22,420 nucleotides of DNA from positions 6,618,542-6,640,961 of the forward strand of contig JARBES010000116.1 in the NCBI GenBank assembly GCA_030265145.1, read 5' to 3'. The notes under the pieces are model-generated. The model was given only the letters and a program-made list of their open reading frames with translations, did not search any database and was not told where the DNA came from. The translations under genes were made by a program, and so were the position numbers. This document shows positions 16,214 to 22,420 of this stretch, in pieces. How positions within the stretch are numbered: the stretch's first letter is position 1; each line of letters starts with the position of its first letter. Origin of the DNA: Strongylocentrotus pallidus. Taxonomy: Eukaryota; Echinodermata; Echinoidea; Camarodonta; Strongylocentrotidae.

Positions 16214-19200
16214 AATGATGATGATAATGATGATGATGATAATAATAATGATGATGAAATTGATTATGAAGATGATGATGATGATGATGACGTTATGATA
16301 ATTTTGGATGCAAGGTTCTTGCTTTATTCTATCCAACAAATGGGGAAGGTGAAGCCAATATGTGTGATTAAAAGCCATCATCATAAATTATAATAATAAC
16401 AATACAAAATAAAAATGATCACTTCAACAATACACCCTTACACGGTTAAGGCCGCCATTTTAATTTGCGCGTAAACATTGCGTCATCGATGTTTTCAGGT
16501 GCGCATATATTGTTGCGTCACTGCCTGTGCTGTGCGCTCACATCATATTTACATGGGCGTCATTTTAAATTACGGGTAAATAACTTTGTTTACTCGTAAA
16601 TTAAAATGGCGCCCATGTCTGAGCATGTGCACTCTTGTAACCATAAAAGGGTATATCATTATAATAATACCACCCCAAAAAAAGAATCTTTGGTACTTGA
16701 TGATAGCAGAAACTTTGATGATACATGTAATACTTTATATTGTTAACATTTGGCATATTTTGCTACAAGAAACTTTTCAAAAACATCCAACACTGTAAAT
16801 TGATTTAGATTGTAGATATTGTAACAAGGAAAATTAAAAATAAGTTGTAACCATCTTGAATTTGTTTTTCCACCTTCAGGAACTCTTTGGTCTTGATGTT
16901 CTTCACAAGTTCATGTGGGTGAAGGTAAGATATCTGAATTTACAGTTATGCCAATTTCAAAGAAGCATTTAGGTTGTTCAAGTATTTTGTTTACCCATTT
17001 TAAGAAGTATTCTAATGATATGCATCATGACTATGATTAATAAAATGGTGATATGATACAGTTAAAATCCTTTGAAACATCTAGTTTGTGTTGGGTATGT
17101 CTTGAATCTTTTGTTCATTTTTTCTGTTGTCAGTTATTTTATCACATTTTCAAAGAACAATCATTTTTTTGCAGTATCAAGTCTATATTTGTGCATTTCA
17201 AGAGTTCCAAATCCTGAATATAGTAATAACTGCTAGTATTCTATTAATCTGTTGATAGCATTCATCTATGAATACACATAGGCATGTTCAATTCCCCTAA
17301 AAATATTCATGGAGACATTTATTTACAATGATTTTACAACTTCTTAAAATAATATTCAGATGACTCAGACCGTGTTCGATCATATGTCCTCTGACTTTCC
17401 ATGAAGCTGTTGATTGCCTTCATCTATGAAAATACATAAAGGCGCATTCAATTCCACTAAAAATTGTCATGGAGACATTCATTTACAATGATTTTACAAC
17501 TTCCTAAAATAATATTCAGATGACTCAGACCGTGTTCAACCACATGTCTTCTGACTTTCCATGAAGCTGTTGAATGCATTCATCTATGAAAATACACATA
17601 GGCGTATTCAATTCCACTGAAAATTGTCATGGAGACATTCATTTACAATGATTTTACAACTTCTTAAAATAATATTCAGATGACTCAGACCGTGTTCAAC
17701 CACATGTCTTCTGACTTTCCATGAAGCTGTTGAATGCATTCATCTATGAAAATACACAAAGGCATGTTCAATTCCACTGAAAATTGTCATGAAGACATTA
17801 ATTTCCAATGATTTTACAACTTCTTAAATTAATATTCAGATGACTCAGACCGTATTCAATCACATGTCTTCTGACTTTCCATGGAGCGGCGACATCCAAC
17901 TCTTCCTCAACGTGATCAACGGCGCCCTCCTGCTTCACTGTGAAGACATTTCCATCCTCCGCCTCTGCCTCTCGACCTACATCAACATCTCCCGCCACTT
18001 CAAACACATCTTTGCTACAAAGGGGTAAAATAAAGTTCTTTGCTTCTACTTCACTTTCTTTCTTTACATCTGAGGGTGAGGGTAATAGCGAAAAGCAATG
18101 GCACGAAAAAGGCACTTCTTTTCCACTAAAGACATTTATTCTCAATATTTTTGGTCTTCCTCTTTGTTTTTTTATTTTTTTATTTTTTAAAAAATTGTAT
18201 TTGACTTCATTACTACTTTTGTATATCCAATTTTTTGTGGGTGCTATCGTGATGTGTACTTTCTATTTTATTTTTGTTTGTAAACTTAAAGATTTGCTGC
18301 TTTTTGATGAAAATTTGATTAAGAAAAAGGAACAACAGAAGGAATATGTTGGGTTGTATTCATCTCAATCATTTGCTAAAATGTTAATCACAATTGTTCA
18401 ATAACTCATGTGTTTTTCTTTATTCATTTTACCTTGCAGGTTCCAGTACATCATGCCTACAATCCTACGTATCTACACTCATCACCAATCTAATCCGCTT
18501 GTGTGCAGGAGTATTGAGGTATTTACCAATGTTCACATACTTGCACAATATCATTTCAGTGTAACATACCTTCAATTTTCCAAAGAGTTTGAGCTCTGTA
18601 CCTGCCAAATATGTTGGCATACACATTTGTGTGTGATCGGGTTCCAGTTACATATAAAGTCAAATGGAATATCATGACAACTATGATATATTTGCACATG
18701 TACATGTCAAATTATAATGCACATATTTGTCATTAGACTTTAATGAATGCACATTTATGTAAATGATTATGTTATATATTTGTTTACAGTTGTCAGTTGT
18801 TGTCTAGCATTTGTTTTTCTTTAACGAGGCTTATTAGTTAAACCTTTTCTTAGATTTTGCATGGTGCATGATATTCTCAATGTAGCACGAAATCAAAATG
18901 TATGGTTGAACATGTTTCAATGATTTGTAGAATTTTCAATTCAAACAAAGCATTGAAGATTGCTTCATTATTATTAGACTATTTACAGGCTCTTTTGCTT
19001 AGTGGAAAGATACAAGAAATTAACAAATGTACTGTATGTGAAACACAAAAGGCAGAAAGCACCTTTGAAGCTATTTGGTGTGGGTTTGTGTGGAATGTTT
19101 TTAGGCCATTTTTTGTTGTCATTTGCAAATTCCATTTTCATTGGAATCACACCGTTTATCATTTTTATCCAAGCTTATGAACACTATATTCACTGAAAAA

Positions 19201-19568
19201 ACATGGAAATTGAATAAATAAATCATAAAAATATGAGAGATAGTTGGACTTTTATTTTATTTTTCTGGATATGGAGAGGCAGTGATCATTAAATCGTTTG
19301 CTTAGCTGGTGGCTTTTATTTTTGTGAAAATTTTCTTGGCTGATGATATGATAAACTGTTAGCATTCCTTTTTTGTGGTTTATGTATTACAAATACTTTA
19401 TTTAAATGCATGATGATTCAATTTGATTTTACTCTGTAGATGTCTTTCTTTCTAGCACAGAAAAGGGGAAGGTTTGCCTGTGTTTCTTTTGGCATGCTGC
19501 ATGAAGTGTTTCACAAGTTGTAAGTGTCTTTATAGTTTTCTTTTCACAATTGGGGTAAATAATCTGCT

Positions 19569-19619
<51 letters not shown>

Positions 19620-22163
19620 TGAGAGAGAACGAAGGGTATCAATTTGCATCATTCAACTTCCTTTTGATTGTCAGAAGACGATATAATTTTATTCCATATC
19701 CCAGGCAACTTCATCAGTTTTGTTTAAATCAAAATATATAGAGAAATCGTTTATTTCGTATTTACCTAATTTCTGTTGACCAAAGGTGTGAATTTATTTC
19801 CTAAGATTGATCATTGCATCTAAAAACAAGTCATGCTATTGTCACAACATTTATTTTGCTTGTATGATAGGTGATGAAAAAACACTTCCTTCTGAAAGCT
19901 TGGCTGGCAAGATAAAACTGTCAAAACTGTCATGAGTTTTTAAAAATTATTTGTTTCTTATTTATTTCATCAGTATGTTTTTTTTTATGCATGTTTTTGT
20001 TTCATACACCAACAATTATAGATTAATAATTCTATGGTGTCTTTTTAGTCTATATTAAAGTCACTTTGCACATGTATAATAGTCAAAGAAAGCTACATGT
20101 AATTTTTTCCTGTAGTTAACTCCGTAACTTATTTCTTTTTTTCCCACCATTATTGGGAGCTTTATACCTATGAGAACATGAGCATCGGGCAGAATGTCTA
20201 TTTCATTGTTGAGCATGTTTGTAGAGTCAGGCACAAGCTGATTTATTTTAACTTTCATGCCAAGCTCATCATCAAAACAAACCATCCTGAGAGTTTTCCA
20301 GAAATGTTGGGTGTTCAATTTATTGATATACACCTAGCATGATTTTTCTCAAGAATTTATATTTGGATTTATCAATTTATTTTTGCAGTATGTGTGTCGT
20401 CAGTTCTACATTCTCCACATGAAGCCGTTTGTCCTTCAGCTTTTTGGAAGCGCTGCTCCTATCTTGAAGGTTGGCTCTGAGGAGGCTCCTAATCCATTGA
20501 AGGTGAGAACATCTTCATTGATGAGGGTTAAGATTAGGGTTGGGTTTAGGGTTACATGTTTCACATGAAGTCATTTGTCCTTCAGCTGTTTGGAAGCGCT
20601 GCCTATGCCTTGAAAGTCGGCTCAGAAGAGGCTACTAACCCATTAAAAGTAAGTCCTGTACAAAATCTTTTTGTACTCTCAATATAAGGCTAGGGTTAGG
20701 TTTAGGGCTGAGTTTAATGCTGTATCTTTCACATGTACCTTTTGTTGTGTAGTTGTTTTTATTCGACATAAACTTGGTCCTGACAAAACTCCCAAGTCAC
20801 TTAAAGGTAAGAACATCCGTCTCAGTATAAGGGGACGGCTCCATTCTTCAATCGCATGAAGCCATTTGTCCTTTAATTATCTTGAGTTTATCCACAGGTC
20901 CCTGTTTCATAAATCATTATATAAATAACAAAACCAAATTCAATAAGAAATTTGCATGCAGGAAAAAAATGCAAGGATTTCAATAGCTTTAATTAATTAG
21001 TGCAGCTTTGTATTGCTAATGAGTTGAAACAAGGCAAAGTCATTCTGATGATGATGATGTAGGTGTATATCCCACCGCTGCCACCAGTCAGGGTTAGATC
21101 ATAGATTTTTAACTCATAGCTTTTAGGTACAAACACATTTTAAGGAGAAACTTCATAATAGTAACCTCTATTTCACCCATCAATATACTGTAATTCATCT
21201 TATTCATATGTTCTTCATAGCTCTTGTATTTATTTGCAATTTGTAAGCCCTATTGAATTATTACTGATTAGAAAAGGAAAAAAACTCAGCTTAAAGTGAT
21301 AATATTCATTCAGATGCACTTAATTTTACTCAAATTAACTGGACATTGAGAAATTTGATGTATAATGGTTTATCTATCCTTATAGGCCTCAGCAAAAGCT
21401 CTGTTCAAGCTCCTCCTGTCATTGGAGAAAGACAGCAAGGATACTCTGGATCTCCTGGAGTTGGTTAGTGGTGACAAACCACTCAAAACACTAGTACGTA
21501 TTCTACAAAATCTCTTGTTTATCCCGTTGGCTACCCACTTGTGAAAGAAGGACCAACAATTTATGTATCAAGCTTATTTGTTAAGTGATATTCATATATT
21601 AAGCAACCATTAAATCATTACCATAAATATTGTATATCCGTTTACATTTAGATGAAGTCTCTCAGCAATATACATGTACAGTATTTGAATCAAAACAATT
21701 TCTTTTAATCCTGTACATTATCTTTAATATAAAGGAAGAGAAATTAATTAATGTGAATTTGTAAACAAGTTTAGACCCTCTGAACAGACTACCTTGTTAT
21801 GAGACAAGTTTCATTTTTTTCAAGAGATGTTTTAATCAAGCCATAAAATTGGTAAATAAAGTACATTGATATCCAATTTGGGATTTCATACCCTGAAATA
21901 GAGCAGATGTAGATACAAATGATTATTGATTGATGAATATATCCTGCCCTTGATTTACAGCACATTTCTGCTTGCTTATCTGTGTTAGTATAGAGACAGC
22001 CATCTGTTTATTTTGTATTAATTTGTGAGTATATTTCTTACTTCTATAGGACTTCTGTTACAACAATGACCCTCTGGCAACCTTTAACATCCCAGAAGCC
22101 ATCAGGTTGTGTGTCGTCGTCGTTGCTTTCGCGCCTGAATCTGTCCGGAGTGCCCAGATGCTG
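11684..22163 (+). CDS. unc80: unc80 block B, second copy of exons 3-16 (partial)
   Basis: Fourteen exons repeat A3-A16 in order, with identical lengths, phases and GT/AG borders; by eye all 464 codons give the same amino acids. About 66 silent base differences separate the copies, while introns carry many substitutions, indels and private repeats. Counterparts of A1 and A2 are absent between the gap and B3. Because every exon is open and every splice site is intact, this does not look like a decaying pseudogene. It may be a second block in the same gene, a separate paralogue joined by the scaffold gap, or a strongly diverged haplotype. The role is that of UNC80 in the NALCN complex. Confidence 0.9.
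12059..12464. mobile_element. Block-B-only MITE-like element in intron B3
   Basis: Intron A3 reads CCTAGGTATGTTA where B has about 405 extra nt. The insert starts GGGCCGGTATTCCATTCAAT and ends with the inverse of GGCCACACTCTATTCAGTAC, giving imperfect terminal inverted repeats of about 20 nt, with TA-containing flanks (CTA/TTA). The subterminal regions are also loosely inverted. It has no coding capacity and is a non-autonomous DNA transposon. Confidence 0.7.
12519..12671 (+). CDS. unc80: unc80 exon B4
   Basis: A 153-nt copy of A4, same 51 residues including the KKEQCD end; acceptor TTTAATAG, donor GTAAGC. Confidence 0.92.
12672..13047. other. Intron B4
   Basis: AT-rich intron; shorter than intron A4 because it lacks the roughly 600-bp insertion there. 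It represents the empty-site form. Confidence 0.65.
13048..13086 (+). CDS. unc80: unc80 exon B5
   Basis: A 39-nt small exon identical in base sequence to A5 (PTILITANVPCAK); acceptor TCACACAG, donor GTGAGT. Confidence 0.9.
13087..13458. other. Intron B5
   Basis: AT-rich, collinear with 3320-3696. Nothing further is seen. Confidence 0.7.
13459..13518 (+). CDS. unc80: unc80 exon B6
   Basis: A 60-nt copy of A6 with the same 20 residues; the only change is a silent Thr codon. Acceptor TTGTACAG, donor GTAAGA. Confidence 0.92.
13519..13861. other. Intron B6
   Basis: Collinear with 3757-4091, with a small local duplication near 13555-13595 (two TCAATATCACATT-like words). No other feature. Confidence 0.65.
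13862..13958 (+). CDS. unc80: unc80 exon B7
   Basis: A 97-nt copy of A7 with the same residues (CLEFFNIPPAQHGSHF in the middle). Four silent changes; donor GTAAGA leaves 1 nt, completed by B8. Confidence 0.92.
14175..14735. mobile_element. Block-B-only insertion in intron B7
   Basis: Intron A7 is 289 nt while B7 is 850 nt. The extra sequence lies between GGAAATGGGTGGAAATG and AACACCAAACATTTTCC. I see no clear terminal repeats or coding frame; an AGTCTCAT/ATGAGACT hairpin lies at about 14644-14668. It could be a mobile element or a deletion from block A. Confidence 0.4.
14809..14930 (+). CDS. unc80: unc80 exon B8
   Basis: A 122-nt copy of A8 with acceptor TTTTCTAG. Only two silent changes, both near the start; the rest belongs to a 111-nt tract identical to block A (14841-14951). 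Confidence 0.92.
15118..15195 (+). CDS. unc80: unc80 exon B9
   Basis: A 78-nt phase-0 copy of A9, same residues, two silent changes; acceptor CAAACAG, donor GTAAGT. Confidence 0.92.
15196..15610. other. Intron B9
   Basis: AT-rich intron collinear with the first part of intron A9; no feature apart from the duplication listed next. Confidence 0.6.
15611..15810 (+). repeat. 102-bp tandem duplication carrying a decoy exon-10 acceptor
   Basis: Unit 1 (15611-15712) and unit 2 (from 15713) both run from GATTTATAACAA to CCTCTACAGATG(C/A)ACATCCAT. The first unit therefore carries a copy of the acceptor (AG at 15698-15699) and about 13 nt of exon 10. Reading on from the decoy in phase 0 gives an open stretch that reaches TGA immediately after the true acceptor. 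Block A has one copy only. Confidence 0.75.
15801..15911 (+). CDS. unc80: unc80 exon B10
   Basis: A 111-nt phase-0 copy of A10 with six silent changes. The true acceptor is CCTCTACAG at 15792-15800; a duplicated decoy acceptor lies about 100 nt upstream. The donor GTGAGT opens directly into a long GAT-type microsatellite. Confidence 0.92.
15926..16290. repeat. Long GAT/ATG microsatellite in intron B10
   Basis: About 365 bp of imperfect (ATG)n with GTG, AAG and AAT interruptions, against about 80 bp at the same place in block A. Open frames of poly-Met or poly-Ile over it are artefacts. Confidence 0.92.
16304..16348 (+). pseudogene. Duplicated 3' fragment of exon 10
   Basis: These 45 nt read LDARFLLYSIQQMGK (the exon has LDAEFLLYSIQQMGK) and are followed by GTGAAG in place of GTGAGT. 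No acceptor precedes it. The downstream intron (AATATGTGTGATTAAAAG) resembles what follows the donor in block A, so the microsatellite now separates two copies of the exon end. Confidence 0.75.
16431..16657. mobile_element. Block-B-only fold-back element in intron B10
   Basis: The arms 16551-16580 and 16589-16618 are near-perfect inverted partners (ACATGGGCGTCATTTTAAAT against the inverse of TTAAAATGGCGCCCATGT). The outer ends ACCCTTACACGGTTA and the inverse of TAACCATAAAAGGGT are also inverted. Locally CpG-rich (GCGCGTAAAC, GTGCGCATAT). It is absent from block A and has no coding frame, so it is MITE-like. Confidence 0.65.
16880..16924 (+). CDS. unc80: unc80 exon B11
   Basis: A 45-nt copy of A11 (ELFGLDVLHKFMWVK), two silent changes; acceptor ACCTTCAG, donor GTAAGA. 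Confidence 0.92.
16925..17248. other. Intron B11, 5' part
   Basis: AT-rich, collinear with 5791-6085; nothing else is recognised. Confidence 0.6.
17249..17886 (+). repeat. Four-unit 160-bp tandem array across the exon-12 acceptor
   Basis: Units begin at 17249, 17407, 17567 and 17727. Each contains the intron end (ATGATTTTACAACTT, AATATTCAG) and the first 40-odd nt of exon 12 beginning at 17360, 17520, 17680 and 17840, spaced exactly 160 nt. The first three run into CCATGA, an in-frame stop after 14 codons (MTQTVF...SSDFP), and then into the next unit; the fourth continues as exon B12. Block A has a single copy. Confidence 0.9.
17840..18024 (+). CDS. unc80: unc80 exon B12
   Basis: A 185-nt copy of A12 with identical residues. 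It is the fourth and only complete member of a 160-bp tandem array of acceptor plus exon start; the three upstream members hit an in-frame stop after 14 codons. Donor GTAAAA, leaving 2 nt. Confidence 0.94.
18025..18439. other. Intron B12
   Basis: T-rich intron collinear with 6393-6762; no other feature. Confidence 0.65.
18440..18518 (+). CDS. unc80: unc80 exon B13
   Basis: A 79-nt copy of A13, same residues (IMPTILRIYTHHQSNPL), two silent changes; acceptor CCTTGCAG, donor GTATTT. Confidence 0.92.
18519..19455. other. Intron B13, 5' part
   Basis: Collinear with intron A13 but without the roughly 540-bp inverted-repeat element. About 250 nt near 19160-19410 has no clear counterpart in A. No coding signal. 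Confidence 0.55.
19456..19519 (+). other. Exon-like cassette in intron B13 (candidate poison exon)
   Basis: Counterpart of 8099-8161 with intact TTCTTTCTAG acceptor and GTAAGT donor but 64 nt long, so inclusion would shift the frame. The frame resembling the block-A reading gives GRFACVSFGMLHEVFHKL. Confidence 0.35.
19569..19628. repeat. GA microsatellite in intron B13
   Basis: A (GA)n tract of about 60 bp; the same site in block A has about 15 bp. The remaining intron to 20388 aligns with 8232-8937 and shows nothing else. Confidence 0.9.
20389..20502 (+). CDS. unc80: unc80 exon B14
   Basis: A 114-nt phase-0 copy of A14, same 38 residues despite about 13 silent changes; acceptor TTTTTGCAG, donor GTGAGA. 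Followed by a row of degenerate copies of its own 3' part. Confidence 0.94.
20503..20880 (+). pseudogene. Row of degenerate exon-14 copies in intron B14
   Basis: 20562-20648 copies the 3' two-thirds of exon 14 in frame (HMKSFVLQLFGSAAYALKVG, then SEEATNPLK) and keeps a GTAAGT donor, but no clear acceptor. Weaker copies follow, starting at CACATGTACC (20730, ending AAAGGTAAG) and GCATGAAGCCATTTGTCC (20854). Between them lie TTAGGGTT-like words. These are local exon-14 duplicates at different stages of decay. Confidence 0.75.
21063..21092 (+). other. Candidate 30-nt microexon in intron B14
   Basis: Counterpart of 9450-9479: GATGTAG, then 30 nt reading VYIPPLPPVR in phase 0, then GTTAGA. The donor is weaker than in block A and the pyrimidine tract is poor. 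Two of 30 bases differ, one of them a Leu/Val change. Confidence 0.3.
21093..21385. other. Rest of intron B14
   Basis: AT-rich, collinear with 9480-9755; no feature seen. Confidence 0.6.
21386..21493 (+). CDS. unc80: unc80 exon B15
   Basis: A 108-nt phase-0 copy of A15, seven silent changes, same residues; acceptor CTTATAG, donor GTACGT (weaker than GTAAGT in A15). Confidence 0.93.
21494..22049. other. Intron B15
   Basis: AT-rich intron collinear with 9864-10518 with small indels; nothing else is seen. Confidence 0.7.
22050..22163 (+). CDS. unc80: unc80 exon B16
   Basis: A 114-nt phase-0 copy of A16 with seven silent changes and the same 38 residues; acceptor TTCTATAG, donor GTAAGT. The last exon in the window. 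Confidence 0.94.
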
Positions 22164-22420
22164 GTAAGTTGTGCTGAAATCAAGTGTTAATGCAAGGGTG
22201 TTCTGGCCGAGTAGACCACTTTGTAGTCACCACATGTCATAAGTTCTAATGACCCCCAAGGACTATATACAGTGTTTATGTGCATGTATGTAGATATTGT
22301 TGGATGGAGGGGTAGGCCTACAGATCTAGAGGGTATCAGGTTACCCCCCGCTCCTCCCCCAATTAGTTTCCATTATGCCTCTTTTTACCAAAGGTATTGC
22401 TGGAGGCATTTTGTTGTACA
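22164..22420. other. Intron after B16, runs out of the window
   Basis: Collinear with 10633-10890. The last 71 nt (22350-22420) are identical to block A, so the homology has not ended at the window edge. Confidence 0.75.

Noticed and set aside
15747-16384. Long open frames rich in Met (plus strand) or Ile (minus strand)
   Set aside because: They are produced by the GAT/ATG microsatellite after exon B10; only the exon-10 part is real coding sequence.
17249-17886. CRISPR-like array
   Set aside because: Units are 160-bp tandem copies of an intron/exon border with no spacer structure, in a spliced animal gene.
19474-19686. Coding ORF over the GA repeat
   Set aside because: The Arg/Glu run is microsatellite translation, and the rest is intron sequence.
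20521-20720. Interstitial telomere repeat
   Set aside because: TTAGGG-like words are few, irregular and embedded in exon-14 duplicates; no true (TTAGGG)n run.
11684-22163. Block B as a dead pseudogene
   Set aside because: All 14 exons are open, splice borders are intact and there is no residue change from block A; decoy acceptors alone do not show loss of function.

Overview
The window is animal nuclear DNA and holds an internal stretch of one large, intron-rich, plus-strand gene that I recognise as unc80. UNC80 is the giant HEAT/armadillo-type scaffold subunit of the NALCN sodium-leak channel complex. Every recognised exon has GT/AG borders and matching phases. Exon peptides such as DFCYNND, HMKPFVLQLFGSAAPIL, LPSFPRKALDAEF and VSFKDLKQTLKKEQC match, in order, the C-terminal third of vertebrate UNC80 as I remember it. 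AT-rich introns, GAT and GA microsatellites, short fold-back elements, a tRNA-headed SINE and frequent TACATGTA/TAGGCCTA words suggest a marine invertebrate deuterostome, most likely a sea urchin. That assignment is an inference from texture.

Layout. Positions 156-10632 hold block A, with exons A1 to A16. A 100-N assembly gap (11067-11166) follows, lying inside a minus-strand SINE. Positions 11684-22163 hold block B, with exons B3 to B16, a second copy of exons A3-A16 in the same order and with the same exon lengths. Exons 1 and 2 are not repeated after the gap. Intron homology begins near 1345 (A) and 11302 (B), and it still continues at the window end, where 22420 pairs with 10890. No promoter, first exon, last exon or poly(A) site is in view.

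The central observation is the contrast between the two blocks. By hand comparison the 14 shared exons (1392 nt, 464 codons) differ at about 66 silent positions and at no amino acid. Introns differ by roughly 7-18 percent plus many insertions and private mobile elements. Both blocks therefore look long separated and protein-constrained. The block begins and ends in phase 0, so joining A2 to A3, A2 to B3 or A16 to B3 would all keep the frame. A real intragenic duplication, two paralogous loci joined across the gap, or deeply diverged haplotypes remain possible; the gap forbids a firm choice.

Block B also carries local duplications around exon borders that create decoy splice acceptors followed by in-frame stops: a four-unit 160-bp array at exon 12 and a 102-bp duplication at exon 10. 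It also has an exon-10 tail fragment behind a long GAT expansion. Both blocks keep decayed fragments of exon 14. Two further conserved intronic patches look like exons: a 30-nt microexon candidate encoding a PxxPxR peptide, and a 63/64-nt cassette that would break the frame in both blocks.
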